Of a stretch of 64,000 bases of DNA, positions 45,901-52,509 are shown one piece after another. How positions within the stretch are numbered: position 1 is the stretch's first letter; every line of letters starts with the position of its first letter. The DNA is from Caryophanales bacterium UBA4691 (GTDB lineage Bacteria > Bacillota_I > Bacilli_A > RFN20 > CAG-826). Where the stretch lies: the NCBI GenBank assembly GCA_002404865.1, contig DHKP01000031.1, forward strand, positions 14,732 to 78,731, written 5' to 3'. The notes beneath the pieces are model-generated. The model did not search any database. It saw nothing but the letters and a program-made list of their open reading frames with translations, and was not told where the DNA came from. A program made the translations under genes and the position numbers.

Positions 45901-46000
45901 TAGTTTCATAGGATATCGCGATGTTGTTCCCGACGATTGCCGCTGACGCTAAAACAATCATCCCTGCCGCATTGAGAATGTTTGAAGTGAATTTTTTCAT
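42926..46000 (-). CDS. GH3 glycoside hydrolase with inverted domain order and two membrane anchors
   Basis: The 1024-residue enzyme is probably a beta-glucosidase or related exo-hydrolase. The usual second GH3 domain comes first (DVGIVVVGRRYYES, GETSPSGKLADTAVYDF, YVEGIYVGYKWYE, FPFGYGMSYTNFEW), then a fibronectin-III-like domain, and only then the (beta/alpha)8 domain (ETWS-like TWSKELAYSFG, NIHRTPIGNRNFEYYSE, KHFVMNDTE). Its nucleophile is Asp867 in ILTDYAGEAN. A hydrophobic helix at the N-terminus and another near 963-983, with a Lys-rich tail, suggest it is anchored at both ends. It is first in an operon with the propeller protein, with cre-like boxes upstream. Confidence 0.85.
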   Translation of the reverse strand: MKKFTSNILNAAGMIVLASAAIVGNNIAISYETRIDSLLTPPVTLQDATSIKQSQEKGQALSKQIVSEGSVLLKNKEDSTGKKTLPLDVSNDKERKVNVFGVRAADWYYGGGGSGVVQPEDGDEKKNIDFLKALSNYGKGVNYNRDLIKAYEGKRNEPSIDDRKIFSEKLLADAKEFSDVGIVVVGRRYYESTWDLSFSDLHLTENERKLIEYVASNYKKSIVIINNGGVMNMSFLKDVDSLGACLQVGYTGTRGATGLPPLLYGETSPSGKLADTAVYDFKSNPNYWYVGNDNHGVYSNDPNDYSDKNISSNAYMDYVEGIYVGYKWYETADKMGVWKNVNNEYGAGYDGVVQFPFGYGMSYTNFEWTLDSVAYLDSEGNATTTIDDNTSISLKVTVKNTGTAKGKEVVECYVETPYNPQNLDTAIEKSSTTLADYEKTVELEPNDEIQVELKMDVSDFASYDCYDNNKNGFKGYELEDGTYKLRLQSDSHYVKEFTNNSGAILKDGAISFDISSGAPEKAILIKTDKHTGAIVKNRFTGEDAIDGASIDGSDTDQNISFITRKNFVDPFKITKPEARVMSEKLLKFVKWTKEEGDAWDNATTDYDGNPLTFPEIKWGSKDTSYKVYDSSKQEVTEEGYKLGADYNDPLWNDVLNQVTIAEAKDVIGDTYGIPAISSIGKPANAEADGPAQIKGYSKAAPRGVGYPSATTLAQTWSKELAYSFGLSYGKDCQELSMAGTWGPGVNIHRTPIGNRNFEYYSECAVLSAKMATNAMKGLQNTGTYPYMKHFVMNDTESHRQRLFNWNTEQALREVYLKPFQMAIQEADALGLMTTYGRLGAVYTGGSVALNTAVTRTEWGFKGSILTDYAGEANSTFMYIDQALRAGGDMGMGIDLNPSGNFGFNYSETSTPRLQYQMREAVHHTVYTWLRAMYTNKNYNANADITEQVKPGAKIEGFNWWKPTMFALDVLIGFGIAVWAVCVYWNQIEDLFRKRSAKSANNATLENTNSNDKKQKNSSNKEKTK

Positions 46001-46046
46001 TTTCTTCCTTTCTTTCTTCTATGCGAAAAATGTTTATCTAAGCATA

Positions 46047-46124
46047 TGGAAGCGGTTTCTTTTTCTTAAGGGTGTTTTCTATTTTGCACGCTTTTTGGTC
46101 ATAGTTGGTAATGAAACGCTTTAA
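46047..46124. promoter_or_regulatory. Two cre-like boxes upstream of the GH3 operon
   Basis: TGGAAGCGGTTTCT (46047-46060) fits the CcpA box TGNAARCGNWWWCA at 13 of 14 positions. A second AAACGCTTT core lies at 46111-46124. They sit about 50 and 115 bases from the GH3 start, so carbon catabolite control is likely. Confidence 0.5.
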
Positions 46125-46301
46125 AAATTACTAAAAAATCATTACATAATTTTTAATCAATCTATGATGCAAAACATGCTGATTCATAATGAAAAAATCA
46201 CCTATTTTTGCCCATTTACTTATGAATATCTACGCAAAACTAGGATAAAACAGGTATTTCTTAAATAGGGCAAAATAGGCTCGTTGATGGCAAGCAATGA
46301 G

Positions 46302-46487
46302 TCAACGTTTAATAGAAAGTTCTTTTTCCTTTTGTTTGAGCAAAAGCTCTTTCATAGCCTCATACGCTCTTTGTTCGATTGATATATTTTTATAAGATAT
46401 GCTCTCCATCATTCTTTCGGCAGCGTCCACAACAACGAACGTATGGCATATGCTAAAATACTTAACGATTTTTCTCCCATTAAACAA
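46302..46487 (-). CDS. Short ORF downstream of the HepT-like remnant
   Basis: 61 codons from a TTG without a ribosome site, overlapping the HepT stop. The helical C-terminus (SIEQRAYEAMKELLLKQKEK) looks protein-like, but I recognise nothing. It is possibly the tail of a decayed gene. Confidence 0.25.
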   Translation of the reverse strand: MFNGRKIVKYFSICHTFVVVDAAERMMESISYKNISIEQRAYEAMKELLLKQKEKELSIKR

Positions 46488-46659
46488 CTAGACGGCTATT
46501 GTTCTCCGCAATTTGAATAATGCGAAACATAATAGAATCGACCAGTAAATCGTCATTTTCTATTTCAGCTTTTGTCTTTCCTCTTGTGTGTTCAACCATG
46601 AACTCTAAGTCGGATATGATTTTTTCAAGATAGTATTTATCGTTTTTGATGTTATCCAT
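46480..46659 (-). pseudogene. Truncated HepT-like (HEPN, DUF86) toxin
   Basis: 59 residues: MDNIKNDKYYLEKIISDLEF, then TKAEIENDDLLVDSIMFRII and QIAEN, the N-terminal helices of HepT-type HEPN toxins. The frame then ends (SRLVV, stop). The catalytic RNxxxH motif, normally about 30-40 residues later, is absent from all frames downstream, so it cannot be an active RNase. It overlaps the upstream nucleotidyltransferase gene by 8 bases, the usual coupled arrangement. Confidence 0.6.
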
Positions 46660-47122
46660 AAATCTTTATGCCATCCTTTAATACCTCTCGCACAAGTTGG
46701 GGGTTATTATCCAATTGCGCTATATCCAGCAAGTCGATTTTTTTCTTTAATCGCTCTCTCAATATCTCTATGAGTTCGAAAAATTTCATTCCATCAACTG
46801 GCAAGTCGACAAGCAAATCAACATCGCTTTTTTCCGTTGCCTTTCCTTTGGCGTATGACCCGAATAGATAGCAATATTCCACTCCATAACCCTTAAATAT
46901 TTCACTACAGGTTCTTTTTATTTGGTCTATGGTTAATATCCCGTGATCTTCATCGATTCTCCCATATTCATTCAATTGTTGTAATAAGTATTGATGCTTG
47001 GGGAATTTAATCTTGCTTTCATCTGACTCGTACCGTTTATATGTCCGCAAAGAAACTTGCAGCAATTTCGCGCATTCGGCTTGAGTGATTCCTTTTTCGG
47101 TTCTTAATTGTTTTAGTGTCAT
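46652..47122 (-). CDS. HTH-MntA fusion: XRE DNA-binding plus minimal nucleotidyltransferase antitoxin
   Basis: I chose the ATG at 47122 (MTLKQLRTEKGITQAECAKL), the natural start of an XRE helix-turn-helix (residues 1-60); 156 residues. The C-terminal part is a minimal nucleotidyltransferase with CYLFGSYAKGKATEKSDVD and DLLV, the GSxxxG...DxD core, and later KKIDLLDI. MntA-type enzymes silence HepT HEPN toxins by adding AMP, and the N-terminal HTH would add autoregulation. Three CATTTTGTCAC repeats lie over the promoter. The partner toxin is truncated. Confidence 0.8.
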   Translation of the reverse strand: MTLKQLRTEKGITQAECAKLLQVSLRTYKRYESDESKIKFPKHQYLLQQLNEYGRIDEDHGILTIDQIKRTCSEIFKGYGVEYCYLFGSYAKGKATEKSDVDLLVDLPVDGMKFFELIEILRERLKKKIDLLDIAQLDNNPQLVREVLKDGIKIYG

Positions 47123-47144
47123 TTTAACCCTCAACTTTTTATAC

Positions 47145-47221
47145 CATTTTGTCACCTTACATGCAAGTGTTAGGTGTCATTTTGTCACCCTTCTAATCTT
47201 TTATGGGGTCATTTTGTCACT
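47145..47221. promoter_or_regulatory. Three CATTTTGTCAC repeats upstream of the HTH-MntA gene
   Basis: Copies lie at 47145, 47178 and 47210 (spacing 33 and 32), with a weaker fourth (CATTTTAACCC) over the start codon at 47120. They are likely operators for the protein's own HTH. Confidence 0.65.
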
Positions 47222-47384
47222 TCACGCATTCGAATGGAACCGATTAGCAAGCCTTAGTTCACTTACCGTGCTCGCTGTAGAAAAGGCCCTTTCGTATAGC
47301 ATCTTGCTAGCGGGGAGCTCTTCTCTTCCTTTAACCCTCAATTTCTAGCCTTTTTGTCTCAAACACATGACAATCCATGCGTAA

Positions 47385-47421
47385 AATTGCATTACACAAT
47401 CTACTTAAAGGTTAGCGGTCC
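47385..47421. mobile_element. Solo end of the IS3-family/MITE sequence
   Basis: AATCTACTTAAAGGTTAGCGGTCC matches the MITE arm at 14690-14713 and the inner part resembles the end at 18105. No partner end is seen nearby. Confidence 0.5.
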
Positions 47422-47702
47422 AACATGGTCATTTCTTGTGCATTAGTTTGTCAGGTTAACCTTTCATGGAACCCGTTTTAGCATCAAAGGAATTAAGGAC
47501 TAAAGACATGTTTTCTTCATCTAAGCATTTATCATGAAAAGGCATGACAAGGACGTTTTCTATAGCAAACCCAGGAAGATGGACTATAGCTACATGCTTC
47601 TCAGCTACGAGCTTTCCGGTTATCATAGAAGGAAGGTTATGGCTATTGAGATACAACTTCAGGGTGCGTAAAGGCGAGAGATCCGGCGAGTTTGTAATCG
47701 CC

Positions 47703-47885
47703 ATGAAATGCCTAGAGTGCGGTTACGAGGAAGACGTTCCGCTAGACGTCTTTTCGGAATTGTTCGATCCCGCCATCGAGGAGAACCCGGCGATTACATG
47801 CCCCAATTGTGACAATGATTTGCTTGTCCCGAAAGACATTTACGACCAAATAAAGGGCAATTTCGTCTATAAAGTCAGCAAATAA
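47703..47885 (+). CDS. Small zinc-ribbon protein
   Basis: The 60-residue protein starts MKCLECGYEEDVPLDVF and has CPNCDND further on: two CxxC pairs, a zinc ribbon. Base composition is richer in G+C than the surroundings, like the IS genes. Upstream, an ATG at 47579 with AGGAAG opens MDYSYMLLSYELSGYHRRKV but meets a stop; one base of frameshift would join it to RKGERSGEFVIAMKCLECG, so the original gene may have been about 100 residues. Its position beside a solo IS end suggests cargo. The function is unknown. Confidence 0.45.
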   Translation: MKCLECGYEEDVPLDVFSELFDPAIEENPAITCPNCDNDLLVPKDIYDQIKGNFVYKVSK

Positions 47886-47952
47886 TAAGGTGCTAGCCAA
47901 ACGAGCCTATTACGTACCACTTTTGATTCTAAATAGAATTTCCTAGTTCAGC

Positions 47953-47980
47953 AAAAAAAGCACGCCGATTAGACGTGCTT
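47953..47980 (-). terminator. Intrinsic terminator of the beta-helix lipoprotein gene
   Basis: On - AAGCACG-8-CGTGCTT is followed by a T run, 35 bases after the gene. Confidence 0.75.
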
Positions 47981-48013
47981 CGTGTGTGAAATTAATTGGA
48001 AGGCCAATCGTTA

Positions 48014-50017
48014 TTAACAGGTAATTATTAGACTGGTTATCATAGCACAAACTAAACCAGTAGCACCGGTTTTACCAACCTTAAACGTTAGTTCTCTGGA
48101 TTGATTTTCTTTATTTTCCCAAACACCAGTTTTATCTGAATTCGCTACATAATAGCCATCATCACTATTCAAGTAATCCGGTCCTCCAGCATTTCCGCTG
48201 GTAACTGCAAAGACAAACTCAATTTTTTTAATTATTTTGCCACTAATTTCACTTAATATAATCTTTGCGCCTTTTGCGGCTTGCAAATAGGGAACATCAT
48301 AAGGCGTTGTGGTGCCTGGGCGGAAAATCTTTAAGCTTACGGAACTCCTTTCTGTAAAGGCAAACGTAAAGCCTTTAGCAGTAAATGTTCCAGACGTCGG
48401 GCTCACATTATCCGTTGCATCAGGAAACAAATCTCTTGCAACCACTTGAGTACCTCCAACTTGCAAAACAGCAAACTCAACCTTCACTGTATTCTTTAAT
48501 CCAGCATTGAAAGACATTGCGGCAGTGATATCGGTTTCTGCTCCATCAATACCAGTTAAAGTGACTTTATTAACTTTATAGCCAGAAGTAGGAGTAACAG
48601 TTACATCGACCTTCTCGCCATAAGTGATTCCAGTAGTTTTGGATAGGCTTGCAGTACCGCCTTCGCCCACTTCAATTGTGGCGGTAAGATCAGTTAAGGT
48701 TTCGCCGTTATCAGCCAAAGAAATGCTTACGCCACTACCATTATCTAAGCCGTCTTTTGCATTCTTGTATGTAGCGGAATCCATCGTAATCTTTGTGAAA
48801 TATTTATTAGAGCCATCTTGTCTTGTTACAACCTTATTATTTCCTGTAGGAGCAACAAATTCGGTTCCTCTTGCGTTGAAATATACGCTTTCGTCATAGG
48901 CGTTATTGTTTGTATCACCAACAACAACTGGTGCGGATGGAACTTCGTTATCAGTCTTCCAAGTGCCAGTCAAATAGCCATTATTCTTAGTAGCATTGCC
49001 CGCGTCTTTTAGCCAATCTCCGGTGATTTCGGCAGTGGTATTTTCAATCATCCATGACCCAGTACGAGCGATAATCGCTTGTCGATCTGCTTTAAAAGAG
49101 GAATTTTCAATTTGAACGCCTAAGCCTTCAACGTTCCCTAAGAAAGCCGTGTTATTTTTCTCCGCGTTAGTGACATTGACGGAAGAATCTTGAATCAAAA
49201 TATGAGCGTTCGCGCCAAGACTATTGTTAGTACCTAAGCCATAATAAGCGTTTTTAAGATCAATCGTAGAATGGAGCACTCGTAAATCAGTGGAACTAGA
49301 ACAATAAATGGCAGTCGTCATAGCTGTTTCCACAGTCACAGCAACGTGATCGAGAACGAATAGTTTCGCCGATGAAACTTCAAATAAGTTAGCTTTGAGA
49401 TCTTTTAATTCAGTTGGATCGGCGGTACCAGTGAAGGCAACGCTGCCGTTTTTGATGGTAATGCTTTGTCCTTGAGCAGCCGAAAGTGCCATTTTTCCAT
49501 CGACAGTCAACGTCTTTCCGCCTAAATCATATTCGGTTGTGTCTTTTGCTAAAGGAAGAGCGTCAACCGTTGTATCTGCGGTTAAAGCAACCTTAAATTG
49601 GTCTGCGTCTTTGATTTTTTGTTTTAAATCCGCGTCAAATTTGGAAGCTGGATAACTATCCGTTACGATTAGTTTTGCTTTTAATCCTCCATCGACCATT
49701 TTAACAATCGCTTTGTTTTCCGTTAGAGCGACTTCCACGTCATTCACTAAAAACGACTTAACGTAATATCCTTCATTCACGGTGATGGTGAATTCCACGT
49801 CTTCGCCCACTTTCGCTTTCTCTTTATTCGCGGTTACGGTTCCGTTCTCTACTGCCTCAATCGTGACAGCGAACTCACTTTCGATAGTAGAAGTATCGCT
49901 ACTGCCTTGGGAGCCGCCAGCGGTAGAATTGGAAGAGTTATCCGCATCGCAGCCAGTAAGAGCCATAAACGCTAAAGGAAGTAGAAGGAACATTGATTTT
50001 TTCTTAATGCTTTTCAT
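48014..50017 (-). CDS. Lipoprotein with bacterial repeat domains and a beta-helix-like centre
   Basis: The 667-residue protein has a lipoprotein signal ending MALTGC after GAGGAG. Residues about 48-115 (VTIEAVENGTVTANKEKAKV, ITVNEGYYVKSFLVND) and again about 470-545 fit the Flg_new_2-type bacterial repeat. The middle third has short regular strands with Asn-rich turns (TIKNGSVAFTG, VLDHVAVTVETAMTTAIYCS, ILIQDSSVNVTN), a right-handed beta-helix pattern. The C-terminus looks like a carbohydrate-binding-type sandwich. It is probably a surface adhesin or glycan binder. It has its own terminator. Confidence 0.7.
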   Translation of the reverse strand: MKSIKKKSMFLLLPLAFMALTGCDADNSSNSTAGGSQGSSDTSTIESEFAVTIEAVENGTVTANKEKAKVGEDVEFTITVNEGYYVKSFLVNDVEVALTENKAIVKMVDGGLKAKLIVTDSYPASKFDADLKQKIKDADQFKVALTADTTVDALPLAKDTTEYDLGGKTLTVDGKMALSAAQGQSITIKNGSVAFTGTADPTELKDLKANLFEVSSAKLFVLDHVAVTVETAMTTAIYCSSSTDLRVLHSTIDLKNAYYGLGTNNSLGANAHILIQDSSVNVTNAEKNNTAFLGNVEGLGVQIENSSFKADRQAIIARTGSWMIENTTAEITGDWLKDAGNATKNNGYLTGTWKTDNEVPSAPVVVGDTNNNAYDESVYFNARGTEFVAPTGNNKVVTRQDGSNKYFTKITMDSATYKNAKDGLDNGSGVSISLADNGETLTDLTATIEVGEGGTASLSKTTGITYGEKVDVTVTPTSGYKVNKVTLTGIDGAETDITAAMSFNAGLKNTVKVEFAVLQVGGTQVVARDLFPDATDNVSPTSGTFTAKGFTFAFTERSSVSLKIFRPGTTTPYDVPYLQAAKGAKIILSEISGKIIKKIEFVFAVTSGNAGGPDYLNSDDGYYVANSDKTGVWENKENQSRELTFKVGKTGATGLVCAMITSLIITC

Positions 50018-50164
50018 AAATTCTCCTCTCGTTGGATATGATTTTATTTATAGGGCATTCCCATTGATTTTCAAGCGTTATTGTTCATACGTATCAACTT
50101 AATTCATGAAGATAAAAAAGTAAGCGCTTCCGATAATCTTTGGAGGCATCGGAAGATTGATATA

Positions 50165-50196
50165 TAAAAAACTCCCACCAATCGCTGGAGGGAGTT
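50165..50196 (-). terminator. Intrinsic terminator of the 50.2-52.5 kb lipoprotein gene
   Basis: On - AACTCCC...GGGAGTT (with an inner CCA/TGG pairing) is followed by TTTTTT. Confidence 0.8.
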
Positions 50197-50223
50197 AGTA
50201 GCAATATCGGAACCAAAATATTG

Positions 50224-52497
50224 TTAATCGATTTTAGAAAGAGTCATACCTTCACTAGTGTTATTGCCAAATTCGATTCTGACTTTGTAAGTCTCGTTTT
50301 CAAACACTTTCTCGCTTATTTTGACGAATCCTTTTTCTAGGAGTTTGTCTTTAAAGGTGCGGAAATAATATTCTGTGGAATAAGTGTTATAAATCGTAAT
50401 GGAAGATACTTCGCGCGTGAATCTCCAATTGGTCGCGGTATCTTCCGTGAAATAATAAGGCAATAAATCAGCGAAATCCTGACCAAATAGTTCAACAAGT
50501 TGGTCATAAATGCCTTGGCTTTCTTGTTTCCAGTTCTCCACGATGACCCAATTCTTAACGGTTTTGAGTTTTTCCGTCACGTAAGAAGGGATTTCAAGAT
50601 TATTAGAATAGGAGAAAGTCAACGTTGCTTTTCTAGTCGCTAGGGCAACAAAATTATAATGAATCTCACTAATCCTTCCGTTATCGTCTAATTTCATCGT
50701 GAAAGTGCTAGGATCTGCCTTTGCCCTCTCTTTATCGCGAAGGAAGGACAATTGGTTTGAAATATCATCGATGCCATCTCTGATTTTATAGGTCTTCCCT
50801 TTTTCATCACTCGTGTCCTTTTCAAAAATATCAGGAGATAAAGTAAAGGTCTTGTCGATCCAATGATTGGCGATAGAGTCGCTAATGTCGGCGTTGGAAG
50901 TCGGAGTAATGGTATCTTTGGTCTTGTTGATATAGAAACCGCTAACGCCATTTCCCGTATTGTAATAACCAGAATATTCGTGGTCATCATCATTAGGATT
51001 ACTAGAAGTCACGGCCTGTTTTATATCTTTGACAATGAGATTACCGGTAAAATAATAATCCCTATAAGCTTGATAGGTGCTACCACTAGTAAAGTCATCT
51101 TCAAAACGGATTTTAACGTTAACGTTTTTGTTTTTGAATGTATCGAAAGCAGTCTTCAATTCGCTAGCAATATTAGTGATGGGAGTCAGTGGAGTTTTAT
51201 TAGGAAGAGAGTCAGCGGCTTTAAAATTATCAATCTCGAAAATCGTTTGAGTATAGGTTTCATCACCACTACTGCTAGCACTACTAACCCAATCCGTCGT
51301 AGCCTCGATTTTGCTGACTTTATTGTTCGCGTCAACTGTGATATCAACGATCGAAAAACTATAACTAGAAAGGTCGATTTGGCAATAAGGGTAAAGTAAA
51401 GTGTTCGCGTCTAATCCAAAATAACGATAGGTGTTATCCTTTATTTTGCGGAACTGGTCACGCTTAAAAACGTTTTTGGATTTTTTAACATAGGTGTCAA
51501 AGCTTTCGCTTGTCCAAGGAGATTCGGCAACTTCATTGCGCCCGTCGAGATATTTATCGACTGCGTTGCCGTTCTTTCCGCGCGTATATGTAATTTCTTG
51601 TTTGGTGGAGGAAGAGGGAGAAGTAATGATCGCCCGCAGATTGTCCTCGTTATAGTCAACGATAATCGTGTTGGTAAGAGTTGTGCTTTTCTCGCCATAA
51701 GTGTAAGTACTCATACGAGTCTCAGAATGCAAGGAAGATGATAATAAGGGTTCACTCGCTGCTTCGCTCAATTCTTCACCTAAAGAATAAGAAGGGGCAA
51801 AGAAAGATTCGACTGTCTCGTCTTTAGCAGTTCCGATATTGGAAATCACGCCTCTAGTGCCATCAATCTCTTTGAGTGAGCCATCGTCATTGGTTTTCAA
51901 TAAGCAAACATGGAGACCATCTTCTTCGAAAAGAAAATCGACGCCAGAATAGGAACCACTAGAATAGGAACTTCCTCTCCCAAGAGAATACGCGAGGATA
52001 TAAATCAAGGAATCGTTAGAAGAATAAAGCGCGCCACTATCACCAAAAGAAGCAAAATCGCTCGTAGTGAAAGTAAACCCTTTCTCGCCTAGTAGCTGGA
52101 AATAATCTAATTGATAAGGATTAAAATAAGGGACGCCTCTAGAATCTACGACTGGGCGAACCACTTCTACTTCTCCTTTGTCTGACACTTCAAAGCTGTA
52201 AAGAATTTTATCATCTTGATAAATGGATTTATCGATGTTTTCAAGCTTAACCGCACCGATTTTTTGGCTTTGATAATAAAGGTAATTCGGCGTCAAAATA
52301 TCCCTTTGAGCCACTTTATCAATCGCGTAATCGATTTGATAGTTTTTCTTTTCTTTGATTTCGTTCAATGTCGCTAGAACGTTTTCAGCGGTCGTTTCTT
52401 TCGCCTCTTGGTTCACTGGAGTCGAAGAAGATTCTTCGCCCCCACAAGAAACTAGTGGCAAAGCCGCTAAAGCCAATAATAAATATGCTTTTTTCAT
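50224..52497 (-). CDS. Large lipoprotein of unknown function
   Basis: The 757-residue protein has a signal peptide ending ALPLVSC and a Ser/Thr/Glu-rich linker. The mature protein is beta-rich with many Ser/Tyr/Asp and no recognised domain. Two segments contain similar motifs (SSSGDETYTQTIFEIDN and FTSGSTYQAYRDYYFTG), hinting at repeated LolA/LppX-like barrels, but this is weak. It lies between two other lipoprotein genes on the same strand, 12 bases after the upstream stop, so it shares a transcript with the BspA-like gene. Confidence 0.6.
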   Translation of the reverse strand: MKKAYLLLALAALPLVSCGGEESSSTPVNQEAKETTAENVLATLNEIKEKKNYQIDYAIDKVAQRDILTPNYLYYQSQKIGAVKLENIDKSIYQDDKILYSFEVSDKGEVEVVRPVVDSRGVPYFNPYQLDYFQLLGEKGFTFTTSDFASFGDSGALYSSNDSLIYILAYSLGRGSSYSSGSYSGVDFLFEEDGLHVCLLKTNDDGSLKEIDGTRGVISNIGTAKDETVESFFAPSYSLGEELSEAASEPLLSSSLHSETRMSTYTYGEKSTTLTNTIIVDYNEDNLRAIITSPSSSTKQEITYTRGKNGNAVDKYLDGRNEVAESPWTSESFDTYVKKSKNVFKRDQFRKIKDNTYRYFGLDANTLLYPYCQIDLSSYSFSIVDITVDANNKVSKIEATTDWVSSASSSGDETYTQTIFEIDNFKAADSLPNKTPLTPITNIASELKTAFDTFKNKNVNVKIRFEDDFTSGSTYQAYRDYYFTGNLIVKDIKQAVTSSNPNDDDHEYSGYYNTGNGVSGFYINKTKDTITPTSNADISDSIANHWIDKTFTLSPDIFEKDTSDEKGKTYKIRDGIDDISNQLSFLRDKERAKADPSTFTMKLDDNGRISEIHYNFVALATRKATLTFSYSNNLEIPSYVTEKLKTVKNWVIVENWKQESQGIYDQLVELFGQDFADLLPYYFTEDTATNWRFTREVSSITIYNTYSTEYYFRTFKDKLLEKGFVKISEKVFENETYKVRIEFGNNTSEGMTLSKID

Positions 52498-52509
52498 TCT
52501 TTTGTACCT

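Noticed and set aside
47456..47704. 82-codon - strand ORF opposite the zinc-ribbon region
   Set aside because: Its C-terminal part looks protein-like, but there is no ribosome site and the + strand frame with CxxC motifs is more convincing.
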